A DNA stretch of 64,000 nt from an alpha proteobacterium SCGC AAA015-N04 (GCA_000383115.1 KB910521.1:8789-72788), one strand, 5' to 3'. Positions 18,051-27,372 are shown, counted from the stretch's first letter. Numbers and translations are program-made. The notes: generated by a model from the letters alone, not told the origin.

Positions 18051-18081
18051 TTGACATTTACTTATATATGCTGAGTATAAA
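18051..18081 (+). promoter_or_regulatory. Candidate promoter for third TRAP operon
   Basis: A perfect -35 box TTGACA (18051-18056) is followed by TATAAA (18076-18081). The spacer is 19 bases, longer than ideal, so the -10 assignment is tentative. It lies 27 bases before the ATG at 18108. Confidence 0.4.
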
Positions 18082-18107
18082 ATAATACTTAAATTTGGAG
18101 GAAATAA

Positions 18108-19133
18108 ATGATTAATATTAAAAGAATTATTGCAGTTGGTTTGATGGTTCTTATGTCAAACATATATGCAAATTTAGTTCTTGCCGCCGTTGATGGACCA
18201 GATGTTTTTTGGAAATTTAGTCTTTGGGGAAAAAGAAGAGCTTTTACTGAAGGGGCAGAAACATTATCAAAAAGATTATCTGAAGAGACCAATGGCAAAT
18301 TCAAGCTAAAAATTTTCTATGGGGGACAACTCTCTAAATCAAAAGAAAACCTAGATGGCTTAAAAGCCAACTCATTTGAAATGGCTGCTTTTTGTAATTT
18401 TTATCACCCAGGTAAAAATGCTGGATTAATGGTTTTAACCATGCCTTTTCTACCAATGGGAGATTTTGATAAAGATGCAAAAATTAGACAAGCTGTGTAT
18501 GATCATCCAATTGTCTCAGGTCAGTTAGCCAAATGGAATGCTATGCTTTATATGACGTCTAATCTTCCTCAATATGAATTTCTAGGTAAGGGAAAACCAC
18601 CAACTAGTTTGTCAGATTTTAAAGGAATGAGAGTTCGAGCTGGCGGTGGTGTTGGTAAAGCTATGGAAAAATTAGGTGCTATAAGACAAACAGTCCCAGC
18701 TAGTGAGGTATATACTTTAATCTCAAGAGGTGCAGTGGATGCTGTTTCTTTTCCATATACATATGCACATGCTGCATATAAAATTCATGAAGTTGCCGAA
18801 TGGTATACTGCCAATTTATCACCAGGAACTTCTGACTGTCCATATGTGATAAACAAAACTTCATACAACAAACTACCTAAACAATATCAAAAACTGCTTC
18901 AAGATTTAAAGCCTGAGGCATTAGCTTCAATGAAAGCTGCTTATAAAAAAGCTGATGATAAAAATTTACCAATGTTTAAATCTAAACTCAAAGAAATAAA
19001 GTATGACGAAAAAACTTTAGCTGAATTTAGAAAAACTGCAGGTAAACCTGTTTGGGACGCTTGGGTAAATGCAAATAAAGATAAATTTGACGCTCAAGCC
19101 TTACTTGACTTGATTTTTGCAACTGCAAAATAG
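18108..19133 (+). CDS. TRAP transporter solute-binding protein (DctP family)
   Basis: Binding subunit of a third TRAP system, 341 residues, with a GGAGG ribosome site 7 bases before the ATG. The signal peptide covers about residues 1-27 (ending VLAA). The ligand-arginine region is GMRVRAGGGVGKAMEKLGA near 178, followed by PASEVYTLISRGAVDAVSFP. The aromatic, glycine-rich segment AVDGPDVFWKFSLWGKRR at the mature N-terminus differs from the two other binding proteins here, so the ligand is probably different. It heads a three-gene operon; a hairpin follows the stop. Confidence 0.92.
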   Translation: MINIKRIIAVGLMVLMSNIYANLVLAAVDGPDVFWKFSLWGKRRAFTEGAETLSKRLSEETNGKFKLKIFYGGQLSKSKENLDGLKANSFEMAAFCNFYHPGKNAGLMVLTMPFLPMGDFDKDAKIRQAVYDHPIVSGQLAKWNAMLYMTSNLPQYEFLGKGKPPTSLSDFKGMRVRAGGGVGKAMEKLGAIRQTVPASEVYTLISRGAVDAVSFPYTYAHAAYKIHEVAEWYTANLSPGTSDCPYVINKTSYNKLPKQYQKLLQDLKPEALASMKAAYKKADDKNLPMFKSKLKEIKYDEKTLAEFRKTAGKPVWDAWVNANKDKFDAQALLDLIFATAK

Positions 19134-19140
19134 TAATTTT

Positions 19141-19172
19141 TTAGCATGTGTATAATTTAATACACATGCTAA
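19141..19172 (+). promoter_or_regulatory. 12-13 bp hairpin after TRAP binding-protein gene
   Basis: Arms 19141-19152 and 19161-19172 (core AGCATGTGTA/TACACATGCT) form a perfect stem with a short A/T loop, followed by CTTTTT. It begins 8 bases after the binding-protein stop and ends 8 bases before the dctQ ATG. The structure looks like an intra-operon attenuator or mRNA-stabilising hairpin. Confidence 0.75.
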
Positions 19173-19180
19173 CTTTTTAA

Positions 19181-19756
19181 ATGTCTAAAATTTTAACCAA
19201 ATCAAATAATTACCTTAGTGTTTTCGAAGATTATCTAATTAGGATATCTGGCATATCTTTGTTTGTTGTGATGATACTTACATCATTTCAAATTATATCA
19301 AGGGTGTTAGGATATCCATGGCCAGGCTATTTAGAATTATCAGAATTATCAATCTCAATTTTTGCATTTTTGGGTGTTGCATACGCTCAGCGGCTTGATG
19401 CTCATATCAGAATGGAGCTTTTAGTTGGAAATTTAAAAGGACGTGCTAAATGGCTACTTGAATTTTTTTCTACAATCCTTTCATTCTTGGTTGTTTTGAT
19501 ATTAATTTATTACAGTTGGTTATTTGCAATTGACGCTTATAAAATAGGCGATACAACTTATGACTACTTATATCCCACATGGCCAGCGAAAATACTTGTA
19601 CCAATTGCATTTACTATATGGGCACTAAGATTATTCCTCGAAATTTTTGGTTTTTTAAGAATGTTCATATTTAAAAATTTAGAGCCAATAGCTATTCCAA
19701 TTATGAAGACACCTGAAGAACTCGCAAACGAAGAAATAAAGGTAATTAAGGACTAA
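19181..19756 (+). CDS. TRAP transporter small permease (DctQ family)
   Basis: Small membrane subunit of the third TRAP system, 191 residues with four hydrophobic segments (about 22-45, 58-75, 95-118 and 138-160). The conserved region from TSFQIISRVLGYPWPGYLEL onward, and AYAQRLDAHIRMELL near 70, fit DctQ. The ATG comes 8 bases after a strong hairpin and has no recognisable ribosome site. The C-terminal tail is cytosolic and charged. The dctM start lies 3 bases after its stop. Confidence 0.9.
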   Translation: MSKILTKSNNYLSVFEDYLIRISGISLFVVMILTSFQIISRVLGYPWPGYLELSELSISIFAFLGVAYAQRLDAHIRMELLVGNLKGRAKWLLEFFSTILSFLVVLILIYYSWLFAIDAYKIGDTTYDYLYPTWPAKILVPIAFTIWALRLFLEIFGFLRMFIFKNLEPIAIPIMKTPEELANEEIKVIKD

Positions 19757-19759
19757 TCA

Positions 19760-21163
19760 ATGTTTAGTAAATTACTAAGTGGACAACCATCAGGGATTTT
19801 TGGAATTGGGTATGAGGACCCAACGACAGTTGGTATAATTTGTACTATTATTTTACTAATCTTAGTTGTTTCTGGTATAAGAGTTGTATTTGCAGCAAGT
19901 ATTGCTGGAATGATTGGATTGGTTGAATTGATAGGTGTTGGTCCTGCTTTAGCAAATATTGGGGCTATTCCATACTCTAAGTCAGTAACATTTGTTCTGG
20001 GATTATTACCTATTTTTATTTTAATAGGATTTTTAGCCTATCAAGCTGGAATGACAAGACAGTTATATGATTGTGCTAAAGCTTGGATTGGTTTTGTCCC
20101 AGGGGGATTGGCAGTTGCTACAGTTTTTGCAACTGCTGGTTTTGCAGCTGTTTCTGGAGCCTCAACAGCTACTGCTGCAGTTTTTTCAAGGGTGGCTATA
20201 CCAGAAATGTTAAAGGAAGGATATGATAAAAAATTAGCTGCAGGAGTAGTTGCTGCAGGTGGAACACTTGCATCTTTAATACCACCCTCGGCTATACTAG
20301 TTATATATGCAATTATTGTTGAAGAGTCTGTTGGAGCCTTATTACTGGCAGGTTTCTTGCCAGGAGTGTTTTCAGCAATAGTCTATGGTGCAATAATAGT
20401 TATATGGGCTAAGATTAATCCCAACTTAGGGCCTCCAGGTAGAAGATACAATCTAAATGAAAAAATCAAAGCTCTTCCTGGAGTAATTCCAATAGCCATT
20501 GTAATTTCTGTTATTATTAGCGCAATCTATGCTGGTTGGGCAACGCCAACTGAGGCAGGTGCTTTAGGTGCATTTGTAGTACTTATCATAGCTATTATGA
20601 AAGGTTTAAAACTTAATTCACTCAATTTTGCATTAATTGAGACTGCAAAACTCGTTGCAATGATTTTTTCAATTATATGGGGCGTGTTAATTTTTGTAAG
20701 ATTTCTTGGATTCTCTGGATTACCAGAAACTTTTGCCAATTGGATTATCTCATTACCTTTTGATCCTTACATAGTACTAATTTTGATTTTACTTGGATAT
20801 GTGGTTTTGGGTATGTTTATTGATGCAATTGGACTTTTATTGTTAACCTTACCAGTTGTTTATCCTGCAATTATTCTCCTAAATGGTGGCCCAGACATCA
20901 CTGCAGACCAAAGTCCTTTTGGAATGACATTTAATCAAGTTAGTGTATGGTTTGGGATAATTGTAGTCAAAATGGCAGAGGTGTGCCTAATTACCCCACC
21001 TATTGGTCTTAATTGTTTTGTTGTTGCTGGTGTAAGAAAAGACATACCTGTTACAGATGTATTTAAAGGAGTAACCATATTTTTTATTGCAGATATTCTA
21101 ACTATTTTAGTACTAATAATGTTTCCTGCAATAATAACTTGGCTACCCGATTTGATGATGTGA
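19760..21163 (+). CDS. TRAP transporter large permease (DctM family)
   Basis: Large permease of the third TRAP system, 467 residues with about 12 membrane segments. Typical motifs: YQAGMTRQLYDCAKAWIG near 93, SGASTATAAVFSRVAIPEML near 133, LASLIPPSAILVIYAI near 170 and GWATPTEAGALGAF near 260. An N-terminal extension of about 25 residues before the first helix is a little longer than in the neighbouring DctM. The gene ends the operon; the ABC operon begins 130 bases on. Confidence 0.93.
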   Translation: MFSKLLSGQPSGIFGIGYEDPTTVGIICTIILLILVVSGIRVVFAASIAGMIGLVELIGVGPALANIGAIPYSKSVTFVLGLLPIFILIGFLAYQAGMTRQLYDCAKAWIGFVPGGLAVATVFATAGFAAVSGASTATAAVFSRVAIPEMLKEGYDKKLAAGVVAAGGTLASLIPPSAILVIYAIIVEESVGALLLAGFLPGVFSAIVYGAIIVIWAKINPNLGPPGRRYNLNEKIKALPGVIPIAIVISVIISAIYAGWATPTEAGALGAFVVLIIAIMKGLKLNSLNFALIETAKLVAMIFSIIWGVLIFVRFLGFSGLPETFANWIISLPFDPYIVLILILLGYVVLGMFIDAIGLLLLTLPVVYPAIILLNGGPDITADQSPFGMTFNQVSVWFGIIVVKMAEVCLITPPIGLNCFVVAGVRKDIPVTDVFKGVTIFFIADILTILVLIMFPAIITWLPDLMM

Positions 21164-21194
21164 TTTTTACAAATTGTATTGGTTATTTATTAGT

Positions 21195-21222
21195 TTGGTA
21201 GACAAAGTTAACATAATATAAT
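21195..21222 (+). promoter_or_regulatory. Candidate promoter of ABC operon
   Basis: TTGGTA (21195-21200), a 16-base spacer and a perfect TATAAT (21217-21222) lie about 70 bases before the binding-protein ATG. The -35 box is only a 4 of 6 match. Confidence 0.45.
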
Positions 21223-21292
21223 TTCAAATTTGATTCGCTAAATCGCTCTATTTTAGTTAAAAAGAAGATGTAAATAATTATGGAGAAACACA

Positions 21293-22519
21293 ATGAAAAA
21301 AAATTTACTACCAGTAATTCTAATAGCTGGTCTTATTGTTGTGGGAGTATTTTTATACATCCAAGACGCAACCAAAACTGAAAAGGTTGCAGATAAAAAT
21401 ATCAAAATTGGAATTATTCTTGGTTTCACAGGCCCAATAGAATCTTTAGCTCCGGTAATGGCTAAAAGTGCTGAATTGGCAATTGATGAGGTTAATAAAT
21501 CAGGTGAATTATTTGACGGATCTAGCGAAGTAACTGCTGTAAGAGCTGACTCAACTTGTGTTGATGCTGCTGCTGCTCAGGCCGCCTCAGAAAGATTAAT
21601 AACTTCAGATAAAATCCATGCCATAATGGGAGCAGATTGTTCTGGTGTAACAACAGCCGTTCTCAAGAATGTAGCAATGCCTAATGGAGTTCTTATGATT
21701 TCTCCGTCTGCTACATCACCTGCACTCTCAACTGAACCAGATAATGACTTGTTTTTTAGAACAGCTCCTTCTGATGCCAGACAAGGAGAAGTTATTGCAG
21801 ACCTATTAATGGAAAAAGGATTCGAATCTGCAGCTCTAACTCATACCAATAATGATTATGGTAAAGGCTTAGCCGCTAGCATTAAGAAAAATTATGAAGC
21901 TAGAGGTGGTAAAATAACAATAACTGCATCTCATGAAGACGGAAAAGGTGACTATAGTTCTGAGGTTGCTGCTTTAGCTCAAGCTTCAGGAGATATACTA
22001 ATTGTTGCTGGTTATTTAGATCAAGGTGGTAAAGGTATTATTCAAGCATCTCTTGATGCTGATGCTTTTAACAAGTTTTTCTTACCGGATGGTATGATTG
22101 GTGATTCCCTTCCAAAAGCGATTGGTCCAGCTTTAAATGGTTCTATCGGATCAGTTCCTGGAACTGATAGCCCAGGTAATGCAAAATATACTGAATTAGC
22201 TAAAGCAGCAGGTTTTCAGTCAGGACCTTATGGTCCAGAGTCATATGATGCTGCTGCTTTGATATTGCTAGCAATGCAAGCCGCAAATTCAACTGATAGT
22301 AATGTATTCAAAAATAATATTATGGATATAGCCAACGCTCCAGGAGAGAAAATTTTTCCAGGAGAACTTGGTAAAGCTATTAAGCTTATAAAGGAAGGTA
22401 AAGATATTGACTATGTAGGTGCTACAGCTTTAGAGCTAGTAGGTTCAGGAGAATCCGCTGGTAGTTTTGCAGAAATCTTAATTGATAACCAAAAAACTAA
22501 TAAAGTAGGTTATAGATAA
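21293..22519 (+). CDS. ABC transporter substrate-binding protein (LivK/amide type)
   Basis: A 408-residue periplasmic binding protein of the branched-chain amino acid (HAAT) family. The N-terminus has one hydrophobic stretch (about 6-25) with no lipobox and no obvious signal-peptidase site, so it may stay membrane-anchored. IKIGIILGFTGPIESLAP near 40 opens the first lobe; GPESYDAAALILLAMQAA near 320 is typical of the second. It heads a five-gene operon with two ATPases and two permeases. Family ligands include branched-chain amino acids, urea and short amides; the ligand here is not predictable. A ribosome site (GGAG) precedes the ATG and a hairpin follows the stop. Confidence 0.9.
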   Translation: MKKNLLPVILIAGLIVVGVFLYIQDATKTEKVADKNIKIGIILGFTGPIESLAPVMAKSAELAIDEVNKSGELFDGSSEVTAVRADSTCVDAAAAQAASERLITSDKIHAIMGADCSGVTTAVLKNVAMPNGVLMISPSATSPALSTEPDNDLFFRTAPSDARQGEVIADLLMEKGFESAALTHTNNDYGKGLAASIKKNYEARGGKITITASHEDGKGDYSSEVAALAQASGDILIVAGYLDQGGKGIIQASLDADAFNKFFLPDGMIGDSLPKAIGPALNGSIGSVPGTDSPGNAKYTELAKAAGFQSGPYGPESYDAAALILLAMQAANSTDSNVFKNNIMDIANAPGEKIFPGELGKAIKLIKEGKDIDYVGATALELVGSGESAGSFAEILIDNQKTNKVGYR

Positions 22520-22528
22520 AACGTAATC

Positions 22529-22551
22529 GGCTTAAGGTTTAACCTTAAGCC
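22529..22551 (+). promoter_or_regulatory. Hairpin after ABC binding-protein gene
   Basis: GGCTTAAGG (22529-22537) pairs perfectly with CCTTAAGCC (22543-22551) around a 5-base loop, followed by TATTTTATT. It lies between the binding-protein stop and the first ATPase start and resembles a partial terminator or attenuator. It is the third such hairpin in the window. Confidence 0.75.
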
Positions 22552-22569
22552 TATTTTATTAAATCTAAG

Positions 22570-23325
22570 ATGCTAAGTATCAAAAATCTATACAAAAGTT
22601 TTGGTGGTATACAAGCCATTAATAACGTTTCTATTGATGTAAAACAGGGATCTATAACTGCATTAATAGGACCTAACGGTGCTGGCAAGACTACTTTATT
22701 TAATGTTATTAACGGATCAATTAAACCTGATGCCGGTAAAATAACATTAGATAATATTGATATAACTGGTCATGAACCTCATCAACTATTTAATCTTGGA
22801 ATTTTAAGAACTTTTCAAATTGCGCATGAATTTTCTTCTTTAACTGTGAAAGATAATCTCATGATGGTCCCTCCTCACCAAATTGGAGAGTCAATTTTGA
22901 AAACTTGGATATCTCCTCAAAAAATAAAGATAGAAGAAAATAAAATTTCTAAAAAAGCAAATGAGGTGATGGATTTTTTGCAGCTAAAACATTTATCAAA
23001 TGAATACGCAGGAAATTTATCAGGAGGACAAAAAAAATTATTAGAACTAGGTAGAACAATGATGGTTAAACCGAAAATAGTTTTATTAGATGAGGTAGGT
23101 GCTGGTGTTAACAGAACCTTACTAAATAACATTGGTGATGCTATTTTGAGGCTTAACAAAGAATTGAATTATACTTTTTGTATGATTGAGCATGACATAG
23201 AATTCATCAGTAAATTATGTAACCCTGTAATTGTGATGGCTGAAGGTGCAATTTTGATGGAAGACACTATTTCTAATGTTAAAGAAAATGAAAAAGTAAT
23301 CGAAGTGTATCTTGGTAGAAGCTAG
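22570..23325 (+). CDS. livG: ABC transporter ATPase, LivG family
   Basis: Cytosolic ATPase of the branched-chain-amino-acid-type ABC importer, 251 residues. Walker A is GPNGAGKTT near residue 35, the Q-loop region is RTFQIAHEF near 80, the ABC signature is LSGGQKKLLELGR near 147, and Walker B is IVLLDEVGAGV near 172. The catalytic glutamate is present. The H-loop histidine is in MIEHDIEFI near 205. It pairs with the shorter LivF-type ATPase 15 bases downstream. The start has only a weak purine-rich site after the preceding hairpin. Confidence 0.93.
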   Translation: MLSIKNLYKSFGGIQAINNVSIDVKQGSITALIGPNGAGKTTLFNVINGSIKPDAGKITLDNIDITGHEPHQLFNLGILRTFQIAHEFSSLTVKDNLMMVPPHQIGESILKTWISPQKIKIEENKISKKANEVMDFLQLKHLSNEYAGNLSGGQKKLLELGRTMMVKPKIVLLDEVGAGVNRTLLNNIGDAILRLNKELNYTFCMIEHDIEFISKLCNPVIVMAEGAILMEDTISNVKENEKVIEVYLGRS

Positions 23326-23340
23326 ATAAAAGGTCTTTAA

Positions 23341-24045
23341 ATGTGTTTATTACTTGGGAAAAACATTACATGTGGCTATGACACCGTTGATATCTTATCA
23401 GAATGTACAGTTGGTGTTAAGAAAGGTGAGATAGCCTCTATAGTTGGCCCTAATGGTGCAGGCAAATCAACTGCTATGAAGTCAATATTTGGATTACTCA
23501 AAATAAGGTTGGGTAAAATATTTCTAGATAATGAAGATATTACTAACCTTCTTCCTCAAGAAAGAGTTCTAAAGGGAATGGGTTATGTTCCTCAGACTAA
23601 TAACATATTCCCAACATTGTCAGTCCAAGAAAACTTAGAAATGGGTGCTTTTATTCAACACGAAGATTTTTCAGATATTTTGGCTTATGTTTATGACCTT
23701 TTCCCTGTTTTGAAAGAAAAAAGAAATCAACAAGCTGGTGAATTATCTGGAGGACAACGACAGCAAGTTGCGGTTGGTAGAGCCCTAATGACAAAACCAA
23801 AAGTCTTGATGCTAGATGAACCATCTGCTGGAGTGTCTCCTATAGTGATGGAAAGCTTATTTCAAAAAATTATAGAAATAGCACAACAAGGTACAGCTGT
23901 TCTTATGGTAGAACAAAATGCCAAACAAGCTTTAGAAATATCTGACCTAGGCTTTGTACTAAATCAAGGTAAAAACCTCTACACTGACACTGGGAAAGCA
24001 CTTCTTTCAAATAAGGAAGTAAAAAAAGCTTTCCTAGGAGGATAA
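23341..24045 (+). CDS. livF: ABC transporter ATPase, LivF family
   Basis: Second ATPase of the importer, 234 residues. Walker A is GPNGAGKST near residue 39, the Q-loop region is YVPQTNNIFPTLSVQENLEMG near 82-102, the signature is LSGGQRQQVAVGRALM near 139, Walker B is VLMLDEPSAGVSP near 160, and the H-loop equivalent is MVEQNAKQAL, with glutamine in place of histidine as is usual in LivF proteins. It lies 15 bases after livG and 5 bases before livH. Confidence 0.93.
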   Translation: MCLLLGKNITCGYDTVDILSECTVGVKKGEIASIVGPNGAGKSTAMKSIFGLLKIRLGKIFLDNEDITNLLPQERVLKGMGYVPQTNNIFPTLSVQENLEMGAFIQHEDFSDILAYVYDLFPVLKEKRNQQAGELSGGQRQQVAVGRALMTKPKVLMLDEPSAGVSPIVMESLFQKIIEIAQQGTAVLMVEQNAKQALEISDLGFVLNQGKNLYTDTGKALLSNKEVKKAFLGG

Positions 24046-24050
24046 TTTTA

Positions 24051-25064
24051 ATGGAATTTTTAAACAGTTTTATTTTAATTACTAATTATATAATCATTCC
24101 AGGTTTAACTTATGGTAGCCAATTAGCTCTTGGAGCTTTAGGAATAACAATTGTTTATACTGTTCTAAGATTCTCTAACTTTGCACATGGAGAATTTATG
24201 TCTTTTGGCACAATGAGCACTATACTCTTAACATGGGTATTCATAGATAGTAATATTAAATTTGGTACTTTTCCTACAGCAATAATAGTTTTGCCATTCA
24301 GTATAATTTTCACAATAATTTATTGTTTATTAGTTGATAAATTTGTTTTTAAATTTTATCGACAACAAAAATCCAAAAGTGTAATTGTTTTAATAGTTTC
24401 TATAGGGGTGATGTTTTTTACTGGTGGCCTAATAAGATTCATCATTGGGCCAGGTGATAAAAATTTTATGGACGGAGAAAGATTTATTTTAAAAGCAAAA
24501 GATTTTAAAATGTTAACTGGTTTAGATGAAGGACTTACTATTAAATCTACTCAAGGTGTAACAATAATTTTAACAATCTTATTAGTAATTCTTCTTTTTT
24601 GGTTTTTAAATAAAACAAAAACAGGTAAGTCAATGAGAGCTTACTCAGACAATCAAGAACTTGCACTTTTGTCAGGTATTAATCCTGAAAGAATAGTTTT
24701 AATTACGTGGATAATTACTGGCACATTAGCCTGTGTTGCTGGAACTTTGTATGGCCTAGACAAAAGTTACAAACCATTTACTTATTTACATCTAGTGTTA
24801 CCAATATTTGCAGCAGCTATAGTTGGTGGCGTTGGCAATCCTATAGGTGCAATTATAGGGGGATTTGTAATTTCTTTTTCTGAACTACTCATTACATTTG
24901 CATATAAAAAATTCTTCTTTTACATTCTCCCAGATAATTTTTTACCCGATGGATTATTACAAATCCTTTCTACTGATTACAAAATTGCAGTTTCCTTTAT
25001 TATGCTTGTATTGGTTTTGTTAATTAAGCCAACTGGTATCTATAAAGGTAAAATTATAGAATAA
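24051..25064 (+). CDS. livH: ABC transporter permease, LivH family
   Basis: A 337-residue inner-membrane permease with about eight hydrophobic segments. The N-terminal GLTYGSQLALGALGITIVY and RFSNFAHGEFMSFG are characteristic of LivH (NFAHGE motif near residue 44). The cytosolic coupling segment KTGKSMRAYSDNQELALLSGI is near 192, and AAAIVGGVGNPIGAIIGG near 260 is a second family signature. It sits between livF and livM. Confidence 0.93.
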   Translation: MEFLNSFILITNYIIIPGLTYGSQLALGALGITIVYTVLRFSNFAHGEFMSFGTMSTILLTWVFIDSNIKFGTFPTAIIVLPFSIIFTIIYCLLVDKFVFKFYRQQKSKSVIVLIVSIGVMFFTGGLIRFIIGPGDKNFMDGERFILKAKDFKMLTGLDEGLTIKSTQGVTIILTILLVILLFWFLNKTKTGKSMRAYSDNQELALLSGINPERIVLITWIITGTLACVAGTLYGLDKSYKPFTYLHLVLPIFAAAIVGGVGNPIGAIIGGFVISFSELLITFAYKKFFFYILPDNFLPDGLLQILSTDYKIAVSFIMLVLVLLIKPTGIYKGKIIE

Positions 25065-25087
25065 AAAAGAAATAGTAGGAAAGTCAA

Positions 25088-26401
25088 ATGCAAGATAAAC
25101 AACATATTATTTTACTTTTTTTAAGTATGTTTATTTTAATTGCATTTGTAGGATTTTTTCAAAGCTGGAATCTAGCTCTTACTATTTTTAATTTATGTAT
25201 AATTTCTTCCATAATGTCATTAGGAATTAATATTCAGTGGGGAAACGCAGGAATAGTAAATTTTGGTATAATGGGTTTTGCTGCTTTAGGAGGACTAGCA
25301 AATATTATAATATCAATGCCACCAACTGCTAAAGTATGGGATGCAGGTGCTATTTTTATTCTTATTGGAATAATTATATTTATACTATCAATTAGTTTTT
25401 CAATTTTAGTTTGGTTGAAATCTGGACTAAGCAAAAAAAAGAAATACATCATAAATTTCTTTTTAATCATACTTGGTTATTTTTTTATGAGATATATTAT
25501 TGATTCTCCAATAAAAGCAATAGAGGCAATAGAGCCAGCAAAAACTGGATATTTAGGAGGACTTGATTTACCCATAATTATATCGTGGCCAATAGGTGGT
25601 TTGTTAGCTGCTTTGATAGCATACGTCATTGGTAAAATTTCATTAGGTCTAAGATCTGATTACCTTGCAATTGCTACCTTAGGTATTTCTGAAATTATTA
25701 TATATATACTTAAAAATGAAGATTGGCTCTCAAGAGGTGTTAAGAATGTAAATGGATTGCCAAGACCAGTTCCTTATGAGATTGACCTTCAATCTGAACC
25801 ATGGGTTTTAGAGTTAACAAAGCTTTTCAACATCCCTGTTTCTGAAATTTCTTCCATTATTGTAAAGCTTTCATATTCTTGTATTTTTCTTTTGATTTTA
25901 ATTGGAATTTTACTCTTGTTAGAAATTGCTCAAAAGTCTCCCTGGGGCAGAATGATGAGGGCAATTAGAGACAATGAAGTTTCTGCTAATGCAATGGGAA
26001 AAGATATAAAAACAAGACATTTACAAGTTTTTGTAATTGGATCTGCAATTATTGGAATAGCAGGTGCAATGTTAACCACTTTAGATGGACAGTTCACACC
26101 TGTTACTTACCAACCTTTAAGATTTACTTTTTTAATATGGATTATGGTAATTATAGGAGGTTCTGGAAATAATTTTGGTTCAATAATTGGTGGATTTTTA
26201 ATTTGGTTTTTTTGGGTGCAGTCTGAACCACTCGGTTTGTGGTTTATATCTCAAATTACAGCTCATATATCTGGTACAAATATAATCAAGAGTCACTTAT
26301 TAGAAAATGCTGCTCATATTAGGTTAATGTTTATGGGAATGATATTATTGATCACATTAAGGTTTGCCCCTAAAGGGCTAATACCTGAGGTGAAACGTTA
26401 A
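25088..26401 (+). CDS. livM: ABC transporter permease, LivM family
   Basis: Second permease, 437 residues, longer than LivH as usual. SLGINIQWGNAGIVNFGIMGFAALG near 45-70 is the LivM opening motif, SDYLAIATLGISEII near 195 is typical, and the coupling segment PWGRMMRAIRDNEVSANAMG is near 290. IIGGSGNNFGSIIGG near 350 and the C-terminal RFAPKGLIPE complete the pattern. It is the last transport gene of the operon; the peptidase gene starts 2 bases after its stop. Confidence 0.93.
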   Translation: MQDKQHIILLFLSMFILIAFVGFFQSWNLALTIFNLCIISSIMSLGINIQWGNAGIVNFGIMGFAALGGLANIIISMPPTAKVWDAGAIFILIGIIIFILSISFSILVWLKSGLSKKKKYIINFFLIILGYFFMRYIIDSPIKAIEAIEPAKTGYLGGLDLPIIISWPIGGLLAALIAYVIGKISLGLRSDYLAIATLGISEIIIYILKNEDWLSRGVKNVNGLPRPVPYEIDLQSEPWVLELTKLFNIPVSEISSIIVKLSYSCIFLLILIGILLLLEIAQKSPWGRMMRAIRDNEVSANAMGKDIKTRHLQVFVIGSAIIGIAGAMLTTLDGQFTPVTYQPLRFTFLIWIMVIIGGSGNNFGSIIGGFLIWFFWVQSEPLGLWFISQITAHISGTNIIKSHLLENAAHIRLMFMGMILLITLRFAPKGLIPEVKR

Positions 26402-26403
26402 TT

Positions 26404-27286
26404 ATGTTAAAAATTAAAAGTTTTCCCAATTTGGTTGAAGAAGTGAATTGCAACTATATTAAATTGATATTAATCTTTTTATTACTAAAAACATCCCCTT
26501 GCTTTGCAACAAATAATTTAATTTTAAATATTAATGATACCAAAATCATACTTGAAGGTAATTTTGTTCAAGGTGGCCTGGTAAAAGGTAAGGTCAATAA
26601 GGATTTAAATGTAAAATTTAAAGAAAAAGTTTTAAGAAAAGCTTCCGATGGAAGTTTTGTGATAGGTTTTGGAAGAGATCATCCTAAAGAAGCTAATTTA
26701 TATTTTTTTATTAATCAAAATTGGATTTTGAAAAAATTAGATATAAAACAAAGAAAATATAAAACTCAAGTTATTAATGGCCTTGAAAAAAAAAATGGTG
26801 ACCCCACCCAAGTCTTTTTGGGACAGAATTAAAAAAGAAAATAAAGTAATTAAAGAAGTTAGAAGTTTGGATAGTAATTTAGATTTTATATTTCAAAAGT
26901 TTGATTGGCCTACTAGAGGTATAATTTCTGGAGTTTTTGGTAGTCAAAGAATACTTAATGGAAAACCGAAACGTCCACATTATGGTGTTGACATAGCTGC
27001 TCCAGAGGGAACTGATATACTTGCTCCCACAGAAGCTATAGTCAGAATGGCAGAAAAAGACTTATATTATACAGGCGGTACTGTCATGTTAGATCATGGA
27101 CACGGCGTAACTTCAATATATTCTCATTTATCTTCTATAAATGTAAAAGTTGGCGACAAAATAAATAAAGATCAAAAAATTGGTGAAGTTGGATCAACTG
27201 GAAGATCGACAGGGCCTCACTTAGACTGGAGAATCAATTGGTTTTCTGAACGCTTAGATCCAGCACTATTTATAAAAAATAAATAA
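26404..27286 (+). pseudogene. M23 family metallopeptidase, split by A10 frameshift
   Basis: Two overlapping frames together encode one murein-hydrolase-type protein of about 293 residues. The first frame (26404-26832) has a hydrophobic secretion segment (about 20-36) and a beta-rich N-terminal domain. The second (open from 26777) carries the M23 domain with HYGVD and SIYSHL. The switch point is a run of ten A at 26786-26795; with nine A the frame reads NGLEKK then MVTPPK without interruption. The last motif is TGPHLDW, with Asp where the classical HxH has its second His. It may be a sequencing error, a slippage-dependent gene or a recent pseudogene. It would cut peptidoglycan cross-links in the periplasm. 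Confidence 0.8.
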
Positions 27287-27330
27287 ATAGAAAATTGTTT
27301 AATAGAATGTAATTTACATTATCTTAAAAC

Positions 27331-27358
27331 TTGACAGATTACAGTATCAAGCTATATT
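27331..27358 (+). promoter_or_regulatory. Strong sigma-70 promoter of rplU operon
   Basis: A perfect -35 box TTGACA (27331-27336) and TATATT (27353-27358) are separated by 16 bases. Transcription would begin near 27365, giving a leader of about 59 bases before the rplU ATG at 27424. Confidence 0.8.
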
Positions 27359-27372
27359 CCCAAGACAATTAA

